Assembly: GCA_945860605.1 (NCBI GenBank)
Contig: CAMAQL010000004.1
Coordinates: 1 to 57,046, forward strand
Source of the DNA: Chitinophaga pinensis
Lineage (GTDB): Bacteria; Bacteroidota; Bacteroidia; Chitinophagales; Chitinophagaceae
Length of the DNA: 57,046 nt
Reading direction: 5' to 3'
Shown here: in pieces, positions 35,628-44,621 of the stretch
How positions within the stretch are numbered: the stretch's first letter is position 1
How the letters are laid out: every line of letters starts with the position of its first letter
Made by a program: the position numbers and the translations under genes
The notes under the pieces: generated by a model
Database searches by the model: none
Told to the model about the DNA's origin: nothing
The model's input: only the letters and a program-made list of their open reading frames with translations

Positions 35628-36518
35628 CTACTTATTTTCTAATAATTTAAAGAACTGATCTAATTGTGGTAAGATCACGATTCTTGTTCTTCTGTTCTTA
35701 GCTCTATTTTCTGCATTGTCATTACCAACTAATGGTGCATATTCACCTCTACCAGCTGCAGTCATACGCTTAGGATCTAAACCGTAAGTGTCTTGTAAAA
35801 TACGCACTACAGTTGTGGCACGCTTTACAGATAAATCCCAGTTGTCTTCTAACACAGAACCATTGTCTAATAATTGCTTAGAATCTGTATGTCCTTCTAC
35901 CATGAATTCGATAGATGGTTGTGCTGCTAATACTTTAGCTACTTTACCCAATACAGATTTAGCCTTGTCTGTGATATTAAAGCTTCCGCTTTTGAATAAT
36001 AATTTATCAGAAATGTCAACGTATACAACGCCCTTATCCACTTTCACATTAACATCTTCGTCGTTTAAGTCGCCTAATACGCCTTTCAAGTTCATTACTA
36101 AGTTCATGTTGATTGAATCCTTACGAGCCATTGAACTTTGTAAGCCTTGAATGTAAAGGTCTTTTGATCCGATATTGTCTAAAGACTTCTTGATGCTTTC
36201 TGCTTGTGCACCTGTTACAACAGATATGTCCTTCAATTGGCTCAATACCACATTGTTGTTTTCCTTCAAGAAGTCAATTTGCTTATTTAAATCAACCACT
36301 TGATTTTCTAAAGCTTTTCTTTCTGCAGCCATTTTATCTGTATCGTTTACTGCTTTTGAAGTTGCATCTTGTGCATCACGGTATTTACTTTGAAGGTCAG
36401 CGTATGCGCCATTTAATTCCCCATATTTAGTTTCTGCCTCTTGTAATTTTTTAGGGCTAACGCAAGAGAAAGCACCTAAGCTTATAAGAGCAATCGCTAA
36501 AAAAATTTTACTTTTCAT
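35628..36518 (-). CDS. OmpA family lipoprotein
   Basis: 296 aa. Lipoprotein signal with lipobox GAFSC (lipidated Cys19). A coiled-coil-like helical region (about 22-110, rich in Glu, Lys and Ala) leads to a C-terminal OmpA domain (about 165-290: LLFKSGSFNITDKA, FMVEGHTDSK, LSVKRATTVVRIL, NRRTRIVILPQ) that binds peptidoglycan. Likely ties the outer membrane to the cell wall. Own -7 box (36564-36571) and own terminator, so monocistronic. Confidence 0.92.
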   Translation of the reverse strand: MKSKIFLAIALISLGAFSCVSPKKLQEAETKYGELNGAYADLQSKYRDAQDATSKAVNDTDKMAAERKALENQVVDLNKQIDFLKENNNVVLSQLKDISVVTGAQAESIKKSLDNIGSKDLYIQGLQSSMARKDSINMNLVMNLKGVLGDLNDEDVNVKVDKGVVYVDISDKLLFKSGSFNITDKAKSVLGKVAKVLAAQPSIEFMVEGHTDSKQLLDNGSVLEDNWDLSVKRATTVVRILQDTYGLDPKRMTAAGRGEYAPLVGNDNAENRAKNRRTRIVILPQLDQFFKLLENK

Positions 36519-36563
36519 GTTAAGTCTGTTTTTAATATATGAATAATCAAGTTATTGCTGTGA

Positions 36564-36571
36564 CAAAAATA
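36564..36571 (-). promoter_or_regulatory. -7 promoter element of the OmpA lipoprotein gene
   Basis: TATTTTTG on minus, 45 nt before the start codon, with a TTTG at 36596-36599 (minus) 24 bp upstream as possible -33 box. Spacing is slightly longer than usual. Confidence 0.5.
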
Positions 36572-36618
36572 AGAAACTACGGCATAGGAATAAAACAAAT
36601 ATAAAAAATCACTTGTTT

Positions 36619-37185
36619 TTAACAAACTATATCGTCTGTGATGCCATATTCTGGAACATAGCCCTCAAATTCTTTAAAAAAATTGACAATTGAACGTAAA
36701 TCGGCAGATTCATCACTGCTGGTATAGAAAGGCTCTGCAAAAACCACGCGTCTTTTGCCAAAATCAAAGCCTACCATCAAAATGGGCACCCCTGCGTTTT
36801 TAGCGATATGGTAAAAGCCTGTCCTAAATTTAAAGACCTTTGTCCTTGTGCCTTCTGGGGAAATTGCAATATGAAAGCGTTCATTTTTGCGATATAGGTC
36901 CACCACCTGATCCACCATATTGTTCTTTTTGCTTCGATCCACCGGATAACCCCCTAAAAGCTTAAAAAACCAACCCGTGATGGGGTTAAACAGCTCTTTT
37001 TTACCTAAAAAATGCACAAATTTAAAATGCATTTTTTGGCGTACCGCTAAACCAAGGAAAAAATCAACACCATGGGTATGAGGCCCTGCAATGATCACAG
37101 ACTGCTTTAATGCGTAAGGAAAATTGCCCTCCGTTCTCCAACCCCTTAATGTAAAAAACCACCACGCCACAAATTTTTCTAACAT
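36619..37185 (-). CDS. PlsC-type acyltransferase
   Basis: 188 aa, compact 1-acyl-glycerol-3-phosphate acyltransferase fold. Catalytic H-x4-D in GPHTHGVDFF (His36, Asp41) and SPEGTRTKV (about 109-117) are intact, unlike the more divergent motif of the paralogue at 15.7 kb. It probably acts at the inner-membrane face. Last gene of a glycosyltransferase-mnmH-acyltransferase operon, 9 bp after mnmH. Confidence 0.88.
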   Translation of the reverse strand: MLEKFVAWWFFTLRGWRTEGNFPYALKQSVIIAGPHTHGVDFFLGLAVRQKMHFKFVHFLGKKELFNPITGWFFKLLGGYPVDRSKKNNMVDQVVDLYRKNERFHIAISPEGTRTKVFKFRTGFYHIAKNAGVPILMVGFDFGKRRVVFAEPFYTSSDESADLRSIVNFFKEFEGYVPEYGITDDIVC

Positions 37186-37194
37186 ATGCTAAAA

Positions 37195-38241
37195 TTAAAG
37201 ATGCATTAATAGGCCTGCATTATGAATTGAATGGACCTCTGAAGCTACTAATTTTTCTGTTTTGAATTTTGGAATAGCCGCAGCTTCGATATTTTTTAAA
37301 TAAACTTTATCATAGTATTTTAATAAAATAGAAAAAGCACCTTCGATATTGTTTTCAACTAAAAAATTCACTGCAGTTTTTGTCTCTAATCCCCCTAGTC
37401 TTTTTTGAATTCTTAATGTGGCTGCGATTAAATCAGCTACTGTAAACTTGCCATATGCCTCAACAATAAATTGAAGACGAGACTCAAAGGGAATATCAAT
37501 AAAATAACAAATACTGTTTCTGATATTTTTAAAAAAAGGCATTGGCAACATATTGGTTCCTATTCTTTGGCTTTCGTCCTCTATCCAAAAATAGGAATGT
37601 GCAGCACTAATATTAAATAATGCCCCCGCTAAATTATTTTCAAATTGTTCTTGACTAGCTTGTTCATTTTGTCCTAGTGCACCAAATGCAGATCCTTTAT
37701 GATTGGCTAACCCTTCTAAATCTATAACGGGTATTTTGCTTTTTTGTAGTTGTAAAAGTATTTCTGTTTTACCCGACCCCGTAAATCCCCCCAAGACTTT
37801 CATTGAATAATTTTTTTCAAACTGCGCTAAAACCCAATTGCGATAAGCCTTGTAGCCTCCAGTAAGTTGCTCCGTTTGAAAACCATATAAATCTAATAGC
37901 CATGCAACCGCAGCACTTCGCATACCACCTCTCCAACAGTGTACTAAAATTATTGGCTTCTTATTATTTGTTTTTTCATAGCTAGCTACCCATCCTTCTA
38001 CCTGTTCAATCATGTTTTGCATCTTCGTGCCAAAAAAAGGAAGCCCTAATTTAATGGCAGCTTCTCTGCTATCTTGTTTATACGTAGTACCAATTTCTGC
38101 GCGTTCTTCATCGGTGAAAAGTGGAAGTGAGAAGGCAGTTGGGATATGTGCATGTGCATACTCTCCAGGACTTCGAACATCAATGATTAAATAGTTGGAT
38201 AAATTATCAAATATCCCTTCTCCAGTTTTCTGTACAGCCAT
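37195..38241 (-). CDS. mnmH: tRNA 2-selenouridine synthase
   Basis: 348 aa. A rhodanese domain (about 1-125) with the catalytic Cys in HCWRGGMRS (Cys102) is joined to a P-loop domain with GGFTGSGKTE (151-160). Converts 2-thiouridine at the tRNA wobble position to 2-selenouridine with selenophosphate, through a geranylated intermediate. This implies a selD gene elsewhere; none is in the window. It is flanked by a glycosyltransferase (1 nt upstream) and an acyltransferase in one operon. Confidence 0.93.
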   Translation of the reverse strand: MAVQKTGEGIFDNLSNYLIIDVRSPGEYAHAHIPTAFSLPLFTDEERAEIGTTYKQDSREAAIKLGLPFFGTKMQNMIEQVEGWVASYEKTNNKKPIILVHCWRGGMRSAAVAWLLDLYGFQTEQLTGGYKAYRNWVLAQFEKNYSMKVLGGFTGSGKTEILLQLQKSKIPVIDLEGLANHKGSAFGALGQNEQASQEQFENNLAGALFNISAAHSYFWIEDESQRIGTNMLPMPFFKNIRNSICYFIDIPFESRLQFIVEAYGKFTVADLIAATLRIQKRLGGLETKTAVNFLVENNIEGAFSILLKYYDKVYLKNIEAAAIPKFKTEKLVASEVHSIHNAGLLMHL

Positions 38242-38242
38242 G

Positions 38243-39340
38243 CTACAAATTTACTTGCTTTAGGGTTGCTTCCAATGCTTCTTTTGTAAAGCTTTTAAAA
38301 GGGATGGGTTGGTACTTAAAATTGATAGCTTTTTCTAGGGCTGTTTCAAGATGAAATGCACTTTGATCATAGGCAATGGCCCAACCTTTTTCTTGCCATC
38401 TTTTAGCTAAGTATTCCTGTTCGGTTTGTCCAGGTGTGGGCACTAAAATCAGCGGCTTATTCATTGGAATCAATTCCATTAAGCTTGTATAACCCCCACG
38501 GCTAATAATATACTTTGCGCTTTCAATTGCTTTGACCAGTGCTGGACCTCCCAAGTGCGGTACGATCGATCCAAATTCAGAAACAGCATGGTTATTGGGC
38601 TGACCAGCCGTGCCTGCGATGAGCTTAAAAGGTTGCTTGAGCCAATTGCCTTCTGCCCATAAGATATCCTGAAAAATACTTCTTTGTGGTTCTGGTCCAG
38701 ACAGAATCCCTAAAAACAAGAGCGCAGGTTCTTGATCATCCACCTGATTGGCAGCAAATGTATTTAACCTAGACAGGCAATTCATATACCAAACGGGCAC
38801 AGCTGGTTTTATTGTTGGATTTCCTAAAATACCGGAAAGATTTTGGTCACCTTCCATATCCGGCACCCAAACCATGGCATAAAAAAGTTTAAACCAAGTA
38901 TACTGTACCCATTGCAAAAATCTAGTTGACCAGCCATAAGGCGTTTGCAGATTCAGCTGATGTGTGATAAATACAGAAGTTGTTTTAAAGTGAAAAAAAC
39001 CAAGTCGATTATCAGAAACAATCAAGTCAAATTGTTGGTGTCGATTTGTTTTATATAACCACCAAAACTCTCTAAAGATGTTGTACAAAATACGAGGAAT
39101 CTGAAGAATCATTTTAAATGTAAAGCCCGCAGCTTTTTTAGAATAACGAATTCCATATCCTTTTAATCTAAGGAAAGTCAAACCAGGAAAGGCTTCTCTT
39201 AAAATTATTTCGTGCGCGCCTTCTGTAGCAATCGTTACATGATAGCCAAGTTCAATAAACGCAGTAATAACGGGGATACATCTTGTTGCATGACCAAGTC
39301 CCCAATCTAATGGCGCGATGAGTACCTTTTTTTGTTGCAT
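38243..39340 (-). CDS. MurG-like (GT28-type) glycosyltransferase
   Basis: 365 aa, two Rossmann-like halves of the GT-B fold. N-terminus LIAPLDWGLGHATRCIPV (7-24) holds the glycine-rich acceptor loop. The C-terminal half has SAKYIISRGGYTSLMELIPMNKPLILVPTPGQTEQEYLA, the nucleotide-sugar site of GT28 enzymes (about 275-315). Not MurG itself by sequence; acceptor and sugar are unknown, perhaps a membrane glycolipid given the acyltransferase in the same operon. First gene of that operon. Confidence 0.82.
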   Translation of the reverse strand: MQQKKVLIAPLDWGLGHATRCIPVITAFIELGYHVTIATEGAHEIILREAFPGLTFLRLKGYGIRYSKKAAGFTFKMILQIPRILYNIFREFWWLYKTNRHQQFDLIVSDNRLGFFHFKTTSVFITHQLNLQTPYGWSTRFLQWVQYTWFKLFYAMVWVPDMEGDQNLSGILGNPTIKPAVPVWYMNCLSRLNTFAANQVDDQEPALLFLGILSGPEPQRSIFQDILWAEGNWLKQPFKLIAGTAGQPNNHAVSEFGSIVPHLGGPALVKAIESAKYIISRGGYTSLMELIPMNKPLILVPTPGQTEQEYLAKRWQEKGWAIAYDQSAFHLETALEKAINFKYQPIPFKSFTKEALEATLKQVNL

Positions 39341-39358
39341 GAATCTTTAAATCTTATT

Positions 39359-39366
39359 CAAATATA
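39359..39366 (-). promoter_or_regulatory. -7 promoter element of the glycosyltransferase operon
   Basis: TATATTTG on minus fits TAnnTTTG, 18 nt before the start codon. Back to back with the -7 box of the small gene at 39394. Confidence 0.5.
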
Positions 39367-39380
39367 CTTGTAAAAAATTG

Positions 39381-39388
39381 TAGTTTTG
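39381..39388 (+). promoter_or_regulatory. -7 promoter element of the 79-aa gene
   Basis: TAGTTTTG fits TAnnTTTG and ends 5 nt before ATG 39394. Confidence 0.55.
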
Positions 39389-39393
39389 TATCC

Positions 39394-39633
39394 ATGTTAA
39401 GAAGCCATATATATCTTGCGAACAACGATGTCTTAAAAAGACAAAAGCAATTGATATTATTATTGGAAATACACACCATGTTGTATCAGATTGAACATGT
39501 AGAACAGTTTTATCAGAATATCGAAGTGATTGATTTAAATAAAAGAAAAATCATTCAAAAGCCGCATTTAGTAAAGCGCAGTTTAAAAGACAATCCAGAG
39601 AAGCCCTTTGTCTTTGCTTACCACAAAAATTAG
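39394..39633 (+). CDS. Small protein of unknown function
   Basis: 79 aa, no signal peptide and no membrane segment. The first half is amphipathic helix (VLKRQKQLILLLEIHTMLYQIEHVEQFYQ style); the second half is basic with KRSLKDNPEKPFVFAYHKN at the end. I do not recognise the family. Support for a real gene: a good -7 box placed 5 nt before the ATG, clean coding composition, and position 62 bp ahead of the DUF5690-like gene in the same direction. Confidence 0.65.
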   Translation: MLRSHIYLANNDVLKRQKQLILLLEIHTMLYQIEHVEQFYQNIEVIDLNKRKIIQKPHLVKRSLKDNPEKPFVFAYHKN

Positions 39634-39695
39634 TTGAATTACCCTATCTTTAAGAGAACTATTCCAAAAAATTGTTTTCATTAAAAGAAATAGGT

Positions 39696-40958
39696 ATGTC
39701 ATTTATTACAAAAGAAAAATCAGTAGCACTTTATGCTGCCTTAGTTTCCTTTGGAACCTATGTTTTTATTTTTGGATTTAGAAAATCATTTACAGTTTGT
39801 ACTTTTGAAGGCATGACCTTTGGTCCTATTGCATTTAAAACCGCGATGGTTATAAGTCAAATGTTGGGCTATTTGATGGCCAAGTTTTATGGCATTAAAT
39901 TTATTTCTGGTCTAGAAAAAAAGCATCGCTATAAAATTATTTTTTTATTAACGGGTATTGCATGGGCAGCTTGGTTATTGTTCGCTATTGTGCCAGCGCC
40001 TTATAGCATCTTATTTTTATTCATTAATGGTTTTCCGTTGGGCATGTTATGGGGTGTTGTCTTTTCTTATGTAGAAGGTAGACGTAGCACAGACTTTATT
40101 GGCGCTGCATTAGCCGTAAGTTTTATTTTTTCTGCAGGATGGGTTAAGTCTGTAGGTGCCTGGTTGATGCAAGATTTTAATATCACAGAAACCTGGGTAC
40201 CATTTTGTACTGGATTGGTTTTTGCATTGCCATTAGTACTATTTGTTTGGGGCTTGGAGAAAGTTCCACCACCTTCCAAAGAAGATGAAGCCTTGAGAGC
40301 AAAAAGAATTCCAATGACAGGGGAAGACAGAAAATTAATTCTAAAACAATATTTACCAGGTGTGATTGCTTTTATAGCCATCTATTTATTTGCGACTATT
40401 TTTAGAGATATCCGAGATAATTTTTCGGCAGACATGTGGAAGGAGATGGGTTACGCTGCAAAGCCTTCTACTTTTTCTGAAACCGAAATCCCCATCACTA
40501 TTTTTATTTTAATCTTAATAGGCGCAGTTGTTGCAGTCAAAAATAGTTTTAAAGCGTTTATGATAGCGCATGTGTTTATTATAATTGGTTTTGTGGTTGC
40601 GGGGTTGTCTACTTATTTTTTCACACAAAAATTATTAGATCCATTTTGGTGGATGCTCTTAGTGGGACTGGGCTTATACCTTGTGTATATTCCTTTTAAT
40701 TCTATTTATTTTGATCGCTTAATTGCAGCCTACTCGATTAAAGGAAATGCAGGCTTCTTTATTTATTTAGCAGATTCAATTGGTTACGTGGGAAGTGTAA
40801 CTGTGATGTTGGTAAAAGAAGGCATGACTTTAGAGATAGAATGGACAACCTTCTTTTCGCAAAGTGTCATGATTTTATCTTTTGTGGGCATATTTATTAC
40901 AGGGTATGCAATGTATTATTTTGCATCAAAATCAAGAATGACCCCATTGATACAATAA
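39696..40958 (+). CDS. DUF5690-like multi-pass membrane protein
   Basis: 420 aa with about eleven to twelve hydrophobic segments in an MFS-like arrangement. Opening [25 protein letters not shown] and the internal [29 protein letters not shown] are what I associate with the Bacteroidota DUF5690 family. Transport function is likely but unproven. ATG 39696 is preferred over an in-frame TTG at 39672. The last 43 bases overlap the convergent msrB coding region, including the codon of its catalytic Cys. Confidence 0.78.
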   Translation: MSFITKEKSVALYAALVSFGTYVFIFGFRKSFTVCTFEGMTFGPIAFKTAMVISQMLGYLMAKFYGIKFISGLEKKHRYKIIFLLTGIAWAAWLLFAIVPAPYSILFLFINGFPLGMLWGVVFSYVEGRRSTDFIGAALAVSFIFSAGWVKSVGAWLMQDFNITETWVPFCTGLVFALPLVLFVWGLEKVPPPSKEDEALRAKRIPMTGEDRKLILKQYLPGVIAFIAIYLFATIFRDIRDNFSADMWKEMGYAAKPSTFSETEIPITIFILILIGAVVAVKNSFKAFMIAHVFIIIGFVVAGLSTYFFTQKLLDPFWWMLLVGLGLYLVYIPFNSIYFDRLIAAYSIKGNAGFFIYLADSIGYVGSVTVMLVKEGMTLEIEWTTFFSQSVMILSFVGIFITGYAMYYFASKSRMTPLIQ

Positions 40959-41434
40959 CGCAAGCCAGTTGGAGGCGGACCATCTTCAAACACATGTCCT
41001 AAATGCGCTTTGCACTTACCGCATTGTACTTCTGTTCGCTTCATTCCATGGGTATTATCAGGTGTATAAATAATAGATTTTTTGGTTAGAGGCTCGTAAA
41101 AACTAGGCCAACCACAACCACTATCAAATTTAGTATCGCTTTTAAACAAAGGATTACCACATGCCTTACAATGATAAGTTCCAATGGCCTTAGAGGTTTC
41201 AAAGGCACTGGTAAAAGGACGCTCGGTGCCCTTTTCTCTAGCAACAGCATATACTTCAGGGCTTAAGATCTGTTTCCAAACGCTATCAGGTACAATCACG
41301 GCTTCCTTACTGGTTTTGGAATAATAGGTATTTTCTTTTGTAGGCATGGTTTTCGATTTATTGGTTTGGCTGATCGTTGTCTGGCCGCATGCAGTTTGGC
41401 TCATTAAAAGACAAAAACAAAGTATTTTATACAT
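40916..41434 (-). CDS. msrB: Peptide-methionine (R)-S-oxide reductase, lipoprotein
   Basis: 172 aa. Lipoprotein signal ([16 protein letters not shown], lipidated Cys in SQTAC), then a full MsrB domain: zinc-binding CKACGNPLF and [17 protein letters not shown], and the catalytic Cys in [11 protein letters not shown] at the C-terminus. Repairs oxidised methionine in exported proteins. The start at 41434 is chosen because it gives a proper lipoprotein signal; a longer frame from 41464 does not. Confidence 0.93.
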   Translation of the reverse strand: MYKILCFCLLMSQTACGQTTISQTNKSKTMPTKENTYYSKTSKEAVIVPDSVWKQILSPEVYAVAREKGTERPFTSAFETSKAIGTYHCKACGNPLFKSDTKFDSGCGWPSFYEPLTKKSIIYTPDNTHGMKRTEVQCGKCKAHLGHVFEDGPPPTGLRYCINGVILDFDAK

Positions 41435-41526
41435 GGTATTGATTTCTATGTAAAATACTAACAAGTATTCAGGTAATTTGTTCTTTAATTTATAAAGGAA
41501 GGTTAAAAAAATTTACAACAGTTTGT

Positions 41527-41534
41527 TATCTTTG
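41527..41534 (+). promoter_or_regulatory. -7 promoter element of adk
   Basis: TATCTTTG, perfect TAnnTTTG, ending 20 nt before ATG 41555. Its last base is the first base of an in-frame GTG at 41534, which is therefore not the start. Confidence 0.7.
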
Positions 41535-41554
41535 TGGTCTATCAACACAATCCC

Positions 41555-42130
41555 ATGTTCAATTTAATCCTATTTGGTCCTCCAGGAAGCGGAAAAGGCA
41601 CACAAAGTGAGAATATTATCGCGGCCTATGGTTTACAGCATTTATCAACAGGTAATTTATTACGTAGCGAGATTGCAGGTCAAACCATATTAGGATTGAA
41701 AGCCAAGAGCTTCATGGACCAAGGACAATTGGTGCCAGACGAAGTGGTGATAGGCATGGTTGATAATTTTATGAATGCACATCCAGAGGCGAAAGGATTT
41801 TTATTTGATGGCTTTCCAAGAACAACGGCGCAGTGCATTGCACTAGACGCTTTATTGAAAAATAAATCAAACGAGATTAATGTAGTACTTGCTTTAGAAG
41901 TAAGCGAAGAAGAATTGGTGAAAAGATTATTAGGAAGAGGTTTGACATCTGGCAGATCGGATGATACCAACGAAAATATTATTCGTGCTAGAATTCAAGA
42001 ATACAATGATAAGACTACTGCGGTAGCAACTTATTATGCACAATTTAACAAAGTGGTTTCTGTTAAAGGCGAAGGAACAGTAGAATCTATCTACGCAGAT
42101 TTAAAAGCAGAGATCGATACAAGAATTTAG
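41555..42130 (+). CDS. adk: Adenylate kinase
   Basis: 191 aa. Interconverts ATP + AMP and 2 ADP. P-loop GPPGSGKGTQ (8-17), STGNLLRSEI, DGFPRTTAQC, and GRGLTSGRSDDTNENIIRARI. The LID is the short form without the zinc-binding cysteines. ATG 41555 (MFNLILFGPPGSGKG) fits the promoter. Its stop shares the tetranucleotide TTAG with that of convergent fabG. Confidence 0.97.
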   Translation: MFNLILFGPPGSGKGTQSENIIAAYGLQHLSTGNLLRSEIAGQTILGLKAKSFMDQGQLVPDEVVIGMVDNFMNAHPEAKGFLFDGFPRTTAQCIALDALLKNKSNEINVVLALEVSEEELVKRLLGRGLTSGRSDDTNENIIRARIQEYNDKTTAVATYYAQFNKVVSVKGEGTVESIYADLKAEIDTRI

Positions 42131-42882
42131 ATATTCAATCCGCCGCAGGCGCTAATCACTTGACCAGTTACATAACTACTCATATCGCTTGCTAAAAATA
42201 ATGTGGTGTTGGCAATCTCATCTGCTTTACCAAAACGACCCAAAGGAATTTTATCTAAAAAAGCTTTTCCTGCTTCACCTTCATTTAAATAATGCGTCAT
42301 ATCAGTTTCTATAAATCCTGGGGCAATTGCATTACAACGAATATTGCGACTACCTACTTCCGCAGCAATTGATTTTGTAAATCCAATGATACCAGCCTTG
42401 CTTGCTGCGTAACTACTTTGACCCGCATTACCACGAATACCAATGATAGAACTCATATTGATAATACTACCACTGCGTGCTTTCATCATTGGACGAATCA
42501 CTTGCTTGGTCATATTAAAGATGCTCTTTAAATTGGTTTCCATCACATCGTCCCATTGTTCCTCCGTCATACGTAATAATAAATTGTCTTTAGAGATGCC
42601 TGCATTGTTGACACAAATATCAACCGTGCCAAAACTAGCAACCACATCGTTTACAAATGTTTCACATGCTGAAAAATCACCTGCATTGCCTTGGTATGCT
42701 TTTGCTTTTACTCCTAATTTTTCTATTTCGGCAACTAGCTGGTTTGCTTTTTCAGCACTACTATCACTCACGTAAGTGAATGCAATATGGGCACCTTGCT
42801 CTGCTAATTTTAATGCGATGGCAGCTCCAATGCCTCTAGCTGCACCGGTTACAATCGCTACTTTTCCTGCTAATAATTTCAT
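42127..42882 (-). CDS. fabG: 3-oxoacyl-ACP reductase
   Basis: 251 aa short-chain dehydrogenase. NADPH loop TGAARGIGAAIA (12-23), NNAGIS, and the catalytic Ser-Tyr-Lys set in INMSSIIG and SYAASKAG (about 141-160). The closing FLASDMSSYVTGQVI is typical FabG. Reduces 3-ketoacyl-ACP in fatty acid synthesis. Last gene of the lptB-GH3-small membrane protein-fabG run; it overlaps the small gene by 4 bases. Confidence 0.93.
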   Translation of the reverse strand: MKLLAGKVAIVTGAARGIGAAIALKLAEQGAHIAFTYVSDSSAEKANQLVAEIEKLGVKAKAYQGNAGDFSACETFVNDVVASFGTVDICVNNAGISKDNLLLRMTEEQWDDVMETNLKSIFNMTKQVIRPMMKARSGSIINMSSIIGIRGNAGQSSYAASKAGIIGFTKSIAAEVGSRNIRCNAIAPGFIETDMTHYLNEGEAGKAFLDKIPLGRFGKADEIANTTLFLASDMSSYVTGQVISACGGLNI

Positions 42883-43088
42883 GACTTTCTATTTTTAATA
42901 AACCAATAAGTATGCATTAATATAATACTAAGATTCACAAATATAATAGGATTATCCTGTTTTAAAAAACCATACGCCATCCACAGTACACTTCCGAACA
43001 TATTGACGATCCTTAGTTTTCTTACATCTTGTATTGCAAAAGAACCCACTACAACAGCAGTTGCTATCCAGCCTAAGATATCAATCAT
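42879..43088 (-). CDS. Small three-helix membrane protein
   Basis: 69 aa with three hydrophobic helices (about 3-20, 27-43, 46-63). Opening IDILGWIATAVVVGSFAIQDVRKLRIVNMFGSV; the layout resembles SemiSWEET/YgjV-type small membrane proteins, which is a weak comparison. It lies 15 bp after the GH3 gene and overlaps fabG by 4 bases, so it belongs to this operon. Function unknown. Confidence 0.72.
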   Translation of the reverse strand: MIDILGWIATAVVVGSFAIQDVRKLRIVNMFGSVLWMAYGFLKQDNPIIFVNLSIILMHTYWFIKNRKS

Positions 43089-43103
43089 GGTATTTATTTT
43101 TTA

Positions 43104-44618
43104 TTATCCTTCTAAGTGAATCAATTTTACTTCCTCTAAAAATTTACGCTCATTGGACAATCTAGGTATTTTATGTTGTCCACCTAATTTGCCTTTTCTT
43201 TTCAACCATTCGTGAAAACAATCTTTTTTAACAGCAGTGATTTGCGGCAATCCAAGTGCAATGTCTTTATACCTTTTAGCTTCATAATCACTATTCACTG
43301 ATTGTAAATTTTTATCTAGTTCAACCGCGAATGCGTGCATATCTGATGGCGCATTTTCAAATTCAATCAACCACTCGTGTGCGCCAGCACCCTTCTCCGA
43401 CATAAAGATAGGTGCAGCAGTATACTCTTTCATCACTACATTCAAATTGGCACAGGTTACACTAATCGCTTTATCACTATTGTCTGCAATCAATTCTTCT
43501 CCAAATGCATTGATATATTGTTTTAATCGTCCACTCACTTTAATTCTAAAAGGGTTGAGTGTCACAAACTGCACGGTGTCTCCTACAAGATATCGCCATA
43601 GCCCACCATTGGTGCTTATGACAATGGCATAATTTTTTCCTAATTCAACTTTATCTAATCCAATCGTGATTGGATTTTCTTTTCCATAGGATTCTACTGG
43701 CATGAATTCATAAAAAATGCCATGGTCTAAAAAGAGCAACATGCCTTCTTCGTTCATACGATCTTGGGCAGCAAAAAATCCTTCACTGGCATTGTAGATC
43801 TCTAGATAATTACATTCTCCACCAATGATTTTTTTAAATTCTGCTTGATAGGGTGTAAAAGAAACGCCCCCATGCATATACAATTCAAATTCAGGCCAAA
43901 CCTCTTTAATTGTTTTTTTACCAGTGATTTGTAAAATACGTTTTAACAATACCAGTGTCCATGTAGGCACACCTGCAATAGAAGTCACGGGTTCTTGGAT
44001 GGTGCTTTGTGCAAGCATTTCAATTTTGGACTCCCATTCATCCATTAATGCAATGGATAATTCTGGCACCCTAACCAAGCCAGACCAGATAGGTGAGTTC
44101 TGTAATAAGACGGCACTCAAGTCGCCATATTGAATGTCTTCTTTGATTGGATGTACTTGATGACTTCCACCAATGATAAGCATCTTGCCTGTTAAAAGAT
44201 CACTATCCGGAAAGGCATTATAGTAAATGCTGAGTACATCTTTTGAAGCTTGAAAATGATTGTCTTCGATGCTTTCTTGGCTTAGCGGAATAAACTTACT
44301 CTTGTCGCTGGTAGTGCCACTACTTTTTGCGAACCATTCAATAGGCGTGTTCCATAATATATCTGCCTCACCCTCCATGACCTCATCTATATATGGCTTA
44401 AGGTCCTCGTATGCTTGTATTGGAACAACTTCTTTGAACTTTCTAATATTGAAAACGCTACTAAACTGATACTTTCTTCCTATCTGTGTATACTGACCAT
44501 GTGTAATGAGGTCCTGCAATACTTCACGTTGCGCTGCTACCGGATCTTTCACCCAATGCTCGATGCGCCAATAGCGCAGTCTTGCTAGTCTTGATAATGC
44601 TGGGCTAAAAATCTTCAT
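43104..44618 (-). CDS. GH3 family acyl-acid amido synthetase, copy 2
   Basis: 504 aa, same family as the enzyme at 22.4 kb. ATP motif AKSSGTTSDKSKFIPLS (about 97-113), YNASEGFFAAQD (about 276-287), YLVGDTVQFV near 342 and the closing GKLGGQHKIPRLS. It begins 3 nt after the lptB stop, and a small membrane protein plus fabG follow. The context (LPS export ATPase, fatty acid reductase) suggests a lipid or envelope role; the actual substrates are unknown. Confidence 0.88.
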   Translation of the reverse strand: MKIFSPALSRLARLRYWRIEHWVKDPVAAQREVLQDLITHGQYTQIGRKYQFSSVFNIRKFKEVVPIQAYEDLKPYIDEVMEGEADILWNTPIEWFAKSSGTTSDKSKFIPLSQESIEDNHFQASKDVLSIYYNAFPDSDLLTGKMLIIGGSHQVHPIKEDIQYGDLSAVLLQNSPIWSGLVRVPELSIALMDEWESKIEMLAQSTIQEPVTSIAGVPTWTLVLLKRILQITGKKTIKEVWPEFELYMHGGVSFTPYQAEFKKIIGGECNYLEIYNASEGFFAAQDRMNEEGMLLFLDHGIFYEFMPVESYGKENPITIGLDKVELGKNYAIVISTNGGLWRYLVGDTVQFVTLNPFRIKVSGRLKQYINAFGEELIADNSDKAISVTCANLNVVMKEYTAAPIFMSEKGAGAHEWLIEFENAPSDMHAFAVELDKNLQSVNSDYEAKRYKDIALGLPQITAVKKDCFHEWLKRKGKLGGQHKIPRLSNERKFLEEVKLIHLEG

Positions 44619-44621
44619 AGG

